Notes: generated by a model from the letters alone, not told the origin. Numbered from the stretch's first letter, positions 1 through 6,690 are shown. The stretch is DNA of 6,757 nt from Avoscillospira sp945864925 (GCA_945830595.1 CALZZH010000125.1:1-6757); one strand, 5' to 3'. Numbers and translations are program-made.

Positions 1-6
1 TGAAAT

Positions 7-861
7 ATGTTATTAATACAGACACTGTGGGAAGGCATCGTCAACGGTTCGATCCTTGCCATGATTGCAATGGGCATAGCCCTGGTTTGGGGCGTCATGG
101 GTATCTTGAGCTTTTCACAAGGCGAATTCATGATGCTGGGTATGTTCATCACCTATTACGCCAACACGTATTTGCGTATGGATCCGGTGCTTTGTGTGCC
201 GGTCGTCGGCATTGCGATGTTTGGATTCGGCTGTCTCGTCTATCGTACCATCATTGCACGGGCGCTGCGCGGTCCGCGCCTGTCCCAGAGACTGATTACC
301 TTTGCTGTGGGTATGGTCATTACTTACGGCACGCTGATGCTCTTCGGCGGTCAGTACAGAACCGTCCAGAACCTCGCGTTTACCGGGATCATAGATCTGG
401 GCTTTATGACCATCAGCAAACAGAAGCTGGTGCCTCTGGTGATTTCGCTGATTATGGTTGCGTTCATGTATGTACTCCTGAACCGGACAAAGATCGGCAA
501 GGCAATTCAGGCGACCTCCCAGGATAAGGCAGCGGCGGAGCTGGTCGGCATTGACTCCGAGACGACTTACATGGTGGCCTTCGGTCTCTCCAGCGCTCTG
601 GCTGGGATTGCCGGCTGCGCCATTACCTATTATTTCCCGGTTTACTACACGGCCGGTGCTGGCTTCTTGCTGTTTGGCTTTATTGCTGTGCTGCTCGGCG
701 GCGTGGGTTCCACCTTCGGCGCTCTGGTCGGCGGCCTGATCATGGGCATTACCGACACGGTTACCGGTGTCTACCTGAACACGGCTTATAAATATTTGGC
801 TGTCTGCTTAATCTTTATGCTGATCGTTACCTTTAAACCCAAGGGCCTGTTTGGAAAGTGA
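7..861 (+). CDS. livH: LivH-type ABC transporter permease
   Basis: Inner-membrane permease of a branched-chain-amino-acid-type (HAAT) ABC importer, 284 residues, close to the usual LivH length of about 290-300. The protein is hydrophobic, with roughly eight membrane segments. Residues 164-183 form the cytoplasmic coupling loop (GKAIQAT...AAELVGID) that docks on the ATPases, and residues 231-235 begin the glycine-rich GGVGS..GA..GG segment near the C terminus that is typical of the family. The motif usually read as F-A-H-G-E near the first membrane segments is FSQGE here (36-40), so the histidine is replaced; the substrate need not be a branched-chain amino acid. The start is fixed by an in-frame TGA at positions 1-3, only one codon earlier. 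Its ribosome binding site lies outside the window, inside or just after whatever gene precedes it. The family call is firm and the substrate is unknown. Confidence 0.93.
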   Translation: MLLIQTLWEGIVNGSILAMIAMGIALVWGVMGILSFSQGEFMMLGMFITYYANTYLRMDPVLCVPVVGIAMFGFGCLVYRTIIARALRGPRLSQRLITFAVGMVITYGTLMLFGGQYRTVQNLAFTGIIDLGFMTISKQKLVPLVISLIMVAFMYVLLNRTKIGKAIQATSQDKAAAELVGIDSETTYMVAFGLSSALAGIAGCAITYYFPVYYTAGAGFLLFGFIAVLLGGVGSTFGALVGGLIMGITDTVTGVYLNTAYKYLAVCLIFMLIVTFKPKGLFGK

Positions 862-864
862 GGG
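857..864 (+). promoter_or_regulatory. Ribosome binding site of livM
   Basis: AGTGAGGG lies seven bases before the ATG at 872 and overlaps the stop codon of livH (859-861). It supports 872 as the livM start over the in-frame TTG at 851, which lies inside livH, would add seven polar residues and has no such site at the right distance. The arrangement suggests translational coupling of the two permeases. Confidence 0.65.
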
Positions 865-871
865 ATTTGGA

Positions 872-1882
872 ATGATCAAAAGGCTGAAAAACAATCGCAT
901 TTTCTGGATTGGCTATGTGGTTTGCCTGGTTGTCGGCATTCTGCTTCCCAAGGTGATCACTTCTAATTTTGCCATGAACACCGTCGTTCTGAGTCTGATC
1001 TGGTCCATCATGGGCATCGGCTGGAACTTCATCGGCGGCTACGCGGGGCAGGTTTCCAACGGCCATGCGCTGTATTACGCCCTGGGCGCTTATGCAGTGG
1101 CCATTGGCGCAAATTCCTTCGGTCTGTCTCCCTGGGTCAGCATGTGGATTGGCATGGCAATTTCCGCCGCCATTGCGTTTGTCCTTGGCAAGCCTCTGCT
1201 GCGGCTGAATGGCGCGTATTTCCTGATTGCGACCATGGCGGTTGCGGAATGTGCGCGTGTTGTCTTCCTGAATATGCCCTCTTTGGGCGGCGCCACCGGT
1301 ATTATGTTCCTGGATAAAACCCACAGCCAGTGGTACTCCCTGCAGTTTAAAAACAAGGAGACCTTCTTCTATGTGCTGTTGGCCATTACAGCGCTGCTGG
1401 TGCTCCTGTCCAAATACCTGGACAAGTCCAAGTTCGGCTATTATCTCCGTGCGATCAAAGCCAATGAGACTTCCGCACAAAGCGCAGGCATCAACACACC
1501 GTACTATAAAATCCTCGCCTATATGCTCAGCGCTGTGATTGTGAGCCTGGCCGGCAGCCTCTATGCACCCTTTGTCACCTATGTTGATCCCTACACCCTG
1601 CTGCCGCTGGACAAGTCTACCATGATCTGCCTGGTCGTGGTCATGGGCGGTCTGGGCACGGTCGCCGGCCCGATTCTCGGTGCGTTTGTCATGACGTTTA
1701 TCTCCGAGTATGCCAGAGCCATCTTCTCTGAGTACAGCGGCCTCAATATGCTGGTCTACGGCATTCTGGTTATTTTCATCGTGCTCTACATGCCCGGCGG
1801 CATTATCTCCCTGTTCCGCAAAAACGGGAAAGCTGTCACACGCATTTTCAGCCTGAGAAAGTCGAAGGGAGGCACGGAGTAA
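872..1882 (+). CDS. livM: LivM-type ABC transporter permease
   Basis: Second permease of the importer, 336 residues from the chosen ATG, and partner of LivH in the membrane channel. A short basic N-terminus (MIKRLKNNR) precedes the first membrane segment. Residues 52-75 match the LivM hallmark N..GG.AGQ.S.GHA...LGAYA, with SNGHA where many members have SLGHA. The coupling loop is at 189-207 (GYYLRAIKANETSAQSAGI), and MGGLGTVAGP at 258-267 is the conserved C-terminal glycine motif. The C-terminal tail (about 315-336) is basic and cytoplasmic. The gene begins ten bases after livH and ends exactly one base before the livG start codon, with AAGGGAGG at 1865-1872 as the ribosome binding site for livG. 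Orthology to the LivM family is clear; transported substrate is not deducible from the permease. Confidence 0.93.
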   Translation: MIKRLKNNRIFWIGYVVCLVVGILLPKVITSNFAMNTVVLSLIWSIMGIGWNFIGGYAGQVSNGHALYYALGAYAVAIGANSFGLSPWVSMWIGMAISAAIAFVLGKPLLRLNGAYFLIATMAVAECARVVFLNMPSLGGATGIMFLDKTHSQWYSLQFKNKETFFYVLLAITALLVLLSKYLDKSKFGYYLRAIKANETSAQSAGINTPYYKILAYMLSAVIVSLAGSLYAPFVTYVDPYTLLPLDKSTMICLVVVMGGLGTVAGPILGAFVMTFISEYARAIFSEYSGLNMLVYGILVIFIVLYMPGGIISLFRKNGKAVTRIFSLRKSKGGTE

Positions 1883-2602
1883 ATGGATACGATTCTGCAG
1901 ATCAAGAATGCCACCAAGCGGTTCGGCGGCCTGGTCGCCAACCAGGATGTCAGCTTTGATGTGGAGCGGCACAAAATCGTGGGCATTGTCGGTCCCAACG
2001 GTGCCGGTAAAACGACGCTCTTCAACTCCATCAGCGGCGCCCACTCCCTGACTTCCGGCAGCATTATTTTTGACGGAACGGATATCACCAAGAAAAAATC
2101 CTTTGACATCTGCAAAATGGGCATGGGAAGAACGTTCCAAATTCCCCAGTCTCTGAATGAGATGACGGTCTGGGAGAATGTTCTGGTTGCCAGCCTGTGC
2201 AGACATAAGATGGCAGACGCGAAAGTGCGGGCCGAGGAGGTTGTGGAAGAGGTTGGTCTGAAGGAGTTTTCCAACAGTTTGGCCCTGAACCTGACAGTCC
2301 TGCAGAAGAAGCGCCTGGAAATTGCCAGAGCCATGGCTACGGAACCAAAGCTGTTGCTGCTGGATGAAACCATGGCCGGCCTGTCCGGTGTGGAGCGGCA
2401 GGAAGCGACGGAGCTGATCCGTGAGATCAACCAAAAGGGGATTACAATTCTGATGATTGAACATGTCATGGAAATCGTCATGAATGTGTCTGACAAGGTG
2501 GTGGTCCTGAACAGCGGCAAGCTCCTGATGGAGGGCACTCCTTCTGAGGTTGCCAGCAACGAGGAGGTCATCAGTGCGTATCTGGGAGGTGCGACATGGT
2601 AA
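1883..2602 (+). CDS. livG: LivG-type ABC transporter ATP-binding protein
   Basis: Cytoplasmic ATPase of 239 residues that pairs with LivF to power import. Motifs in order: Walker A GPNGAGKTT (37-45), Q-loop glutamine 86 in RTFQIPQ, Walker B LLLLDE (157-162), and switch histidine 194 in MIEHVMEIV. The ABC signature, normally LSGGQ (or LPYGQ in LivG), reads LTVLQ (137-141) followed by KKRLEIARA, so both glycines of the signature are missing. The residue after the Walker B glutamate is threonine (DETMAGL) rather than the common proline. From memory, LivG-like proteins with L-T-x-x-x-(K/R)RLE signatures do occur, so this may be a subfamily trait rather than damage; everything else is intact. It starts immediately after livM and overlaps livF by seven bases. 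Confidence 0.93.
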   Translation: MDTILQIKNATKRFGGLVANQDVSFDVERHKIVGIVGPNGAGKTTLFNSISGAHSLTSGSIIFDGTDITKKKSFDICKMGMGRTFQIPQSLNEMTVWENVLVASLCRHKMADAKVRAEEVVEEVGLKEFSNSLALNLTVLQKKRLEIARAMATEPKLLLLDETMAGLSGVERQEATELIREINQKGITILMIEHVMEIVMNVSDKVVVLNSGKLLMEGTPSEVASNEEVISAYLGGATW

Positions 2603-3309
2603 TTCTGAAAGCGGAGCACTTGCAGTCCGGATATGATGGCACGCCAGTGCTGCATGATATTTCCTTTGAAGTGGAAGATAAAAAAATTGTGGCAATTCTT
2701 GGCTCCAACGGCGCCGGAAAAACCACAACGCTGCGTACCATTACAGGTACGGTTCGTGCGACCAGCGGCCGCATTGAGTATAACGGCCTGGATATCACGA
2801 GAATGCCGACCCACAAGATGGTGGAACTGGGGATTGCGCTGGTGCCGGAAGGCCGCCACCTGTTTAACCGCATGAGCATCAAGGACAATCTGCTCATGGG
2901 TGCTTACCGGGAAACGGATAAAGCAAAAGCGGCCCAGCGGTTGGAACAGATGTATGAAATTTTCCCGCGCATTAAAGAGCGCTCTTCGCAGCTGGCAGGC
3001 ACGCTGTCCGGCGGCGAGCAGCAGATGGTGGCCATTGCCCGCGGCATGATGTGCGGTCCGCGGCTGCTGATGCTGGATGAACCGTCTCTTGGCCTGATGC
3101 CCAAACTGGTGGAAGAGGTATTTTCCTTTGTGCAGCGCATCAACCAGCTGGGTACGACCATTGTAATCGTGGAGCAGAACGCCAGTGAGACGCTGAAGTT
3201 TGCCGATTACGCCTATGTGGTTTCCGAAGGCGAGATTGCCACCCACGGAACGCCGCAGGCGCTTTTGGAAAAGGATGAAATCCGCAAGATCTATCTTGGC
3301 CGCGCATGA
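2596..3309 (+). CDS. livF: LivF-type ABC transporter ATP-binding protein
   Basis: Second ATPase of the importer, 237 residues, the usual LivF length. Walker A is GSNGAGKTT (36-44). The LivF hallmark LVPEGRHLF is at 82-90, the signature LSGGE at 137-141, Walker B LLMLDE at 157-162, and the switch region IVEQNAS at 191-197 has glutamine in place of histidine, which is normal for LivF. With LivG's degenerate signature and LivF's Gln switch, the two ATP sites of the heterodimer are probably unequal (inference). The start codon ATG at 2596 lies within the end of livG (ATGGTAA, seven-base overlap), served by GGGAGGT at 2584-2590, which indicates coupled translation. No other Liv component follows; the next gene encodes a soluble TIM barrel. 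Confidence 0.95.
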   Translation: MVILKAEHLQSGYDGTPVLHDISFEVEDKKIVAILGSNGAGKTTTLRTITGTVRATSGRIEYNGLDITRMPTHKMVELGIALVPEGRHLFNRMSIKDNLLMGAYRETDKAKAAQRLEQMYEIFPRIKERSSQLAGTLSGGEQQMVAIARGMMCGPRLLMLDEPSLGLMPKLVEEVFSFVQRINQLGTTIVIVEQNASETLKFADYAYVVSEGEIATHGTPQALLEKDEIRKIYLGRA

Positions 3310-3360
3310 CGGACCCGTACTTCGCATACGGCCGGTAACAACTTTTGGGAGGTACAGTAT

Positions 3361-4176
3361 ATGGCAAAGCGATATACACGTGAAGAAATCAAAGCAAGAT
3401 TCGACAGCTCCATCCAGGAGGGGAAACCCATTGTGATTGCCAGCGCCGGCATCGGCATTTCGGCAAAATTTGCGGAGCAGGGCGGCGCCGATATGATTGG
3501 CCTGTTCAACTCCAGCTATCTGGGCCTGGGCCGCGTGGAAGCCACCAGCCTGATGCCCTATGGCAATGCAAACGACATCATGATGAGCCTGGCGGACCGG
3601 ATTTTCCCCGTGGTCCAGGAAACCCCCATGCTGGGTGGTATCATCGGCAGCGATCCCACAAGAGAGATGACGCCGTTCCTGAAGATTATGCAGTTTAAAG
3701 GGTTCCCCGCTGTGATTAACTTCCCGTCTCCCGGCTTTGCCTACGGCCAGCACCGCCGCAACCTGGAACGGAACAATTACGGTGTGCAGCAGGAGCTGAA
3801 GGTTCTGCGCACGGCCAAGGAGCTGGGCTTCTACACATTCGGCCTGGCTTATGACGAGGAAATTGCCATGCAGATTGCGGCGGACAACCATGACGCGTTG
3901 GTTCTGGGCCTTGCCATGGTCGAGTGGGAAAAGGGCGGCGCGACACTGGAAGAGGCTGCTGATTATGTCAACCGTATTACCACCAAGGTGAAGGCAGTTG
4001 CGCCGGAAATCCTGGTCTTTGTTCAGGGCGTGCCTGTGGTGACGCCGGAGGACACCCAGTACATGTATGACCATACGGATGCGGTCGGCTTTGTTGGCAT
4101 CAACAACATGGAATTTGGCGAAAAGCCCATTCAGGACACGGTGGCTGCGTTCAAGAGCGCAAAAATCCACAGATGA
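3361..4176 (+). CDS. Divergent phosphoenolpyruvate hydrolase-family TIM-barrel protein
   Basis: A soluble 271-residue protein of the 'PEP hydrolase family' (as I recall, Pfam PF09370), the TIM-barrel domain also found as the C-terminal half of tomato Tm-1. Biochemical function in bacteria is poorly defined. Shared motifs: SAGIGISAKFAEQGGAD (28-44), FN (49-50), MPYGNAND (65-72), GSDPTREM (96-103), NFPSPG from 120, GFYTFGLAYDEE (156-167), and TPEDTQYMYDHT (228-239). It diverges where its neighbour is canonical: HGGP is QGVP (222-225), GASSAER is GINNMEF (246-252), and the glycine-rich loop after strand 'VLGLAM' is about 18 residues shorter. It may therefore be a catalytically altered or regulatory partner of the following protein (inference). 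GGGAGGT at 3347-3353 precedes the ATG by seven bases. The 51-base gap from livF keeps it likely in the same transcript. Confidence 0.85.
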   Translation: MAKRYTREEIKARFDSSIQEGKPIVIASAGIGISAKFAEQGGADMIGLFNSSYLGLGRVEATSLMPYGNANDIMMSLADRIFPVVQETPMLGGIIGSDPTREMTPFLKIMQFKGFPAVINFPSPGFAYGQHRRNLERNNYGVQQELKVLRTAKELGFYTFGLAYDEEIAMQIAADNHDALVLGLAMVEWEKGGATLEEAADYVNRITTKVKAVAPEILVFVQGVPVVTPEDTQYMYDHTDAVGFVGINNMEFGEKPIQDTVAAFKSAKIHR

Positions 4177-4199
4177 TATCGGCAGGAGGTTAGAGAATT

Positions 4200-5081
4200 A
4201 TGGCTAAGCAATATACACGCGAGGAAATGAAAGCCAGGATGCAGGCTGTGATTGATTCTGGGTCTCCCATTGTGATCACCGGTGCCGGCACGGGCATTTC
4301 TGCGAAATTCGCCGAACTGGGCGGTGCGGATATGATCGGCATTTACAATTCCGGCTTTTTCCGCATGGATGGCAAGGGCTCGACCGGCGGTCTGATGCCT
4401 TATGCCAACGGCAACGATCTGCTGCTGCAGCTGACCCATCGTGTGTTCCCCATTGTCAAGGAAGTGCCCATGATTGCCGGTATCTGCGGCAGCGACCCCA
4501 CCCGTGAAATGGAACCCTTCCTGCAGGAGCTGAAGTTCTGGGGCTTCTCCGCCATCATGAACTATCCCACCATCGGCGGCTGGAGAGGCAAGCTGCGGGC
4601 TGACATTGAAGCGATGAACCTGGGCGTCCGCAAGGAAACTGACACGCTGATCCTGGCCAAGGAAATGGGCTTCTACACCATCGCCTATGCCTATGACGAG
4701 GAAGCTGCCATCATGGCCGCGGAGGCGGATGTGGATATCATTATCTGCCACCTGGGCATGACCGTCGGCGGTTCCACCGGCTCCAACCTCAGCGGTGTGC
4801 AGGCCCTGTACGACGCCAGCAGCACGGGCAAGAAAGCGCCCCTGGACGAGGCTGTGGACTTCGTGAATGCCCTGATCGGTAAGATTCGTGAGATCAACAA
4901 GACCTGCCTCTGCTTTGCCCATGGCGGCCCCATCTCCACACCGGAGGACACCCAGTATATCTATGACCGGACGGAATCCGTGGGCTTCCTGGGAGCATCC
5001 AGCGCGGAGAGAATCCCCATTGAGCAGCCTCTGGCCGATGCTGTCCGGCAGTTCAAGGCGGCGAAGCTGCCCCGCAGATAA
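4200..5081 (+). CDS. Phosphoenolpyruvate hydrolase-family TIM-barrel protein (canonical paralogue)
   Basis: A 293-residue paralogue of the preceding gene. Both begin MAK(R/Q)YTREE(I/M)KAR and their first 40 bases are plainly alike at DNA level, so they arose by tandem duplication. This copy keeps the family motifs: GAGTGISAKFAELGGAD (28-44), YNSGF (49-53), LMPYANGND (65-73), GSDPTREM (97-104), GFYTIAYAYDEEA (157-169), CHLGMTVGGSTG (183-194), HGGPISTPED (241-250) and GASSAERIPIE (265-275). Glycine, histidine and aspartate in these loops sit where TIM-barrel active sites lie. The family name suggests carbon-oxygen chemistry on small carboxylates, but I know of no firmly established reaction for such bacterial members. 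AGGAGGT (4184-4190) stands nine bases before the ATG; only 23 bases separate it from its paralogue. A physical complex of the two is plausible (inference). Confidence 0.87.
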   Translation: MAKQYTREEMKARMQAVIDSGSPIVITGAGTGISAKFAELGGADMIGIYNSGFFRMDGKGSTGGLMPYANGNDLLLQLTHRVFPIVKEVPMIAGICGSDPTREMEPFLQELKFWGFSAIMNYPTIGGWRGKLRADIEAMNLGVRKETDTLILAKEMGFYTIAYAYDEEAAIMAAEADVDIIICHLGMTVGGSTGSNLSGVQALYDASSTGKKAPLDEAVDFVNALIGKIREINKTCLCFAHGGPISTPEDTQYIYDRTESVGFLGASSAERIPIEQPLADAVRQFKAAKLPRR

Positions 5082-5086
5082 GCTGG

Positions 5087-5147
5087 GGGCACTGCCTGAG
5101 CCCGGATTGAAAAAAATCTCAGTATCGGGAAAAATCTTTCCTTTTTT
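5087..5147 (+). promoter_or_regulatory. Possible attenuator or weak terminator in leader of the RuBisCO-like gene
   Basis: Within the 134-base gap, GGAAA (5128-5132) can pair with TTTCC (5137-5141) around a four-base loop, followed by six T (5142-5147), the layout of a weak intrinsic terminator. The stem is only five pairs. Competing pairings use the same bases: CCCG with AT (5101-5107, one G bulged) can pair with ATCGGG (5124-5129), and GGGC (5087-5090) can pair with GCCC (5100-5103). The seven-A run (5110-5116) can also pair with the T run. These mutually exclusive helices could serve as an attenuator, but each is short and chance is a real alternative. Confidence 0.3.
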
Positions 5148-5178
5148 ACAATACAGACTCCCCATGGTAAGCTAATAT
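5145..5178 (+). promoter_or_regulatory. Candidate sigma-70-type promoter for the RuBisCO-like gene
   Basis: TTTACA (5145-5150) resembles a -35 box. Two -10 candidates follow: TAAGCT (5168-5173) at the ideal 17-base spacing but with a poor match, and TAATAT (5173-5178) with a better match but 22-base spacing. Neither pair is convincing by itself. The case rests mainly on the long gap before the next gene and on the A-rich leader (5180-5215), which ends in GAGGAG (5201-5206) nine bases before the ATG. Confidence 0.35.
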
Positions 5179-5215
5179 CACAAACAAAACAACAAGAAAC
5201 GAGGAGATAATAACT

Positions 5216-6532
5216 ATGTTTGTTGATCCGATTATCATGCAGTTTCCTGAGAATCTGGACCCGGAGCGTTTCGTAATCGCGACCTATTACTGCGCCGCCA
5301 AGCCGACCACCAATATGGTCAAGTTTGCTGCCGCTCTGGCCATTGAGCAGACCTGCGGCACCTGGCTGAAGGTTCCTGGTGAGACGGAAGAAGTGCGGGA
5401 AAGAGCAATCGGCCGCGTGGTTGGCGTTTATGAAGCGCCTGCTTATCAGGTTGCCATCCCCGCAGATGTTACAGAGCGCCACTTCATCATCCGCATTGCC
5501 TATCCCTGGCAGAACTTTGGTGCACAGCTGTCCATGATGCTGTCCACGGTCATCGGTAATATCTCTTCCTCCGGCAAGGTCAAGCTCGTCGACCTGCAGT
5601 TCCCCAAGTCCTTCCTGGCTGAGTTCAAGGGCCCCAAGTTCGGCGTACAGGGCATCCGTGACCTGCTGGGCGTGCAGGATCGTCCTCTGCTGAACAACAT
5701 GATTAAGCCCTGCATCGGCCTGACTGCCGATAAGACTGCGGAGCTGGCCTATGAAGCAGCCGTTGGCGGCGTGGATGTGATCAAGGACGACGAGCTGGTC
5801 TGCGACCCGCCTTTCTGCCGCCTGGAGGACCGTGTCAAGGCTGTCATGGAGGCTCTGAAGCGCGCCGATGAAGTGAAGGGTGAAAAGACCCTGTATGCGT
5901 TCAACATCACTGCGCCTGCCATGCAGATGAGAGACAACGCCTACCGTGCGCTGGACGCCGGTGCCAATGCGCTGATGATTAACTTCGCTGCGTGCGGTCT
6001 GGACACCACCCGCCTCATCACCGAGGACCCCAACATCAATGTGCCGATTCTGGCTCACAGTGACTACACAGGTGCACAGTACGAAAGCGAGTGGTCCGGT
6101 GTTTCCGCTTCTCTGATCGGTGCTAAGCTGCCTCGTCTGGCTGGCCTGGATATGATCATTGGCCTGACGCCCTATGGCAAGTTCCCCATGCTCATGGATA
6201 CCTTTGTCAACATGGGCATCCAGATGCTGGCGCCTCTGGGCCACATCAAGCCTGTATTCCCCATGCCCGGCGGCGGCACCACCCAGGGTCACATTGAGGA
6301 CGTGATCCATAAGTTCGGCAAGGACGTCATGATCGCGGCCGGCGGCGCCATCCATGGCCATCCCATGGGCCCCGCTGCTGGTGCACGGGCATTCCGGCAG
6401 GGCATTGACGCTGTTTGCGCTGGTATCAGCCTGGAAGAGGCCGGCAAGCAGTATGAAGAGCTGGGCGTTGCGCTGAAGCTCTGGGGCATCTACTCCGAAG
6501 CGAAACATGGCATCTTCGATCTGAAGGGCTGA
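5216..6532 (+). CDS. RuBisCO-like protein (form IV)
   Basis: A 438-residue member of the RuBisCO large-subunit superfamily, with an N-terminal alpha/beta domain (about 15-135) and a C-terminal TIM barrel (about 150-430). Aligned by eye to spinach numbering, conserved residues are E44 (E60), T49-W50 (T65-W66), N115 (N123), K164 (K175), the carbamate-lysine/metal motif K190-D-D192-E193 (K201, D203, E204), H281 (H294), K322 in loop 6 (K334), and glycines 353-354 and 376-377 (380-381, 403-404). Replaced residues are K177 to C166, R295 to S282, H327 to I315 and S379 to G352. The P1 phosphate site is thus kept and the P2 site lost, so CO2 fixation on ribulose bisphosphate is not expected; enolisation, isomerisation or decarboxylation of a monophosphate is more likely (inference). 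Known form IV roles include the methionine-salvage enolase MtnW and 3-oxo-isoapionate-4-phosphate decarboxylase; the neighbours fit neither exactly. Clean C/G-ending codons and the A-rich leader suggest strong expression. Confidence 0.92.
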   Translation: MFVDPIIMQFPENLDPERFVIATYYCAAKPTTNMVKFAAALAIEQTCGTWLKVPGETEEVRERAIGRVVGVYEAPAYQVAIPADVTERHFIIRIAYPWQNFGAQLSMMLSTVIGNISSSGKVKLVDLQFPKSFLAEFKGPKFGVQGIRDLLGVQDRPLLNNMIKPCIGLTADKTAELAYEAAVGGVDVIKDDELVCDPPFCRLEDRVKAVMEALKRADEVKGEKTLYAFNITAPAMQMRDNAYRALDAGANALMINFAACGLDTTRLITEDPNINVPILAHSDYTGAQYESEWSGVSASLIGAKLPRLAGLDMIIGLTPYGKFPMLMDTFVNMGIQMLAPLGHIKPVFPMPGGGTTQGHIEDVIHKFGKDVMIAAGGAIHGHPMGPAAGARAFRQGIDAVCAGISLEEAGKQYEELGVALKLWGIYSEAKHGIFDLKG

Positions 6533-6547
6533 TCGTTACGCCAATCA

Positions 6548-6576
6548 AGCCAGCGCCTGCAGAACAGGCGCTGGCT
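6548..6576 (+). terminator. Stable GC-rich hairpin just after the RuBisCO-like gene
   Basis: A perfect 12-pair inverted repeat: A+GCCAGCGCCTG (6548-6559), five-base loop, CAGGCGCTGGC+T (6565-6576). It begins 15 bases after the stop codon. It has no T run after it, so it may protect the 3' end of the messenger or work with the next hairpin rather than terminate alone. Confidence 0.6.
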
Positions 6577-6578
6577 GC

Positions 6579-6610
6579 AGCGTGTCGAAAAAGTCTTTTC
6601 GACACGCTTT
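6579..6610 (+). terminator. Probable intrinsic terminator of the RuBisCO-like gene
   Basis: A perfect 13-pair stem, AGCGTGTCGAAAA (6579-6591) with TTTTCGACACGCT (6596-6608), tetraloop AGTC, followed by the T-rich but interrupted tail TTTCGTTTC (6608-6616, sharing its first T with the stem). This is the best terminator candidate in the window for + strand transcription. The imperfect T tract keeps confidence moderate. Confidence 0.6.
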
Positions 6611-6634
6611 CGTTTCAAGCAGGCTTGAAACGAA
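6609..6634 (+). repeat. Perfect inverted repeat
   Basis: TTCGTTTCAAG (6609-6619) pairs with CTTGAAACGAA (6624-6634) across the four-base loop CAGG, 11 pairs. It abuts the preceding hairpin with no gap. No T run follows on the + strand. Confidence 0.6.
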
Positions 6635-6645
6635 GAAGAATCTGC

Positions 6646-6685
6646 ATCGGGCTGCGCGCACGCCAAAGGCGCACACTTGCCCGAT
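6646..6685 (+). repeat. Inverted repeat with GC-rich interior
   Basis: ATCGGGC (6646-6652) pairs perfectly with GCCCGAT (6679-6685). Inside, TGCGC (6653-6657) can pair with GCGCA (6669-6673), or alternatively CGCC (6661-6664) with GGCG (6668-6671). The hexamer GCGCAC occurs twice as a direct repeat (6656-6661 and 6669-6674). Confidence 0.45.
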
Positions 6686-6690
6686 TAAGG

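Noticed and set aside
851..872. TTG at 851 as the livM start
   Set aside because: It lies within the end of livH, adds seven residues not expected before the basic N-terminus, and lacks a well-spaced ribosome binding site; ATG at 872 has AGTGAGGG seven bases upstream.
833..2728. Long - strand open frame (631 codons) opposite livM and livG
   Set aside because: Same codon-bias artefact; no ribosome binding site or family motifs, and the + strand genes carry clear ABC transporter signatures.
3310..3360. Small inverted repeat CCGTA/TACGG (3315-3319, 3327-3331) between livF and the first TIM-barrel gene
   Set aside because: Only five pairs with a seven-base loop and no T tract; too weak to call a terminator or processing site.
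1786..4170. Very long open frame on the - strand (794 codons) across livM-livG-livF and the first TIM-barrel gene
   Set aside because: The predicted protein is low-complexity, His/Gln/Arg-rich with no recognisable domain, and it runs opposite well-supported genes. It is open because the sense genes rarely use codons whose complements are stops.
4961..6508. Long - strand open frame (515 codons) opposite the RuBisCO-like gene
   Set aside because: Composition is that of an antisense shadow and the + strand frame contains the conserved RuBisCO-superfamily motifs throughout.
5216..6532. A true CO2-fixing RuBisCO (form II or III)
   Set aside because: The R295, H327, S379 and K177 counterparts are replaced, and there is no phosphoribulokinase, AMP-pathway gene or small subunit nearby.
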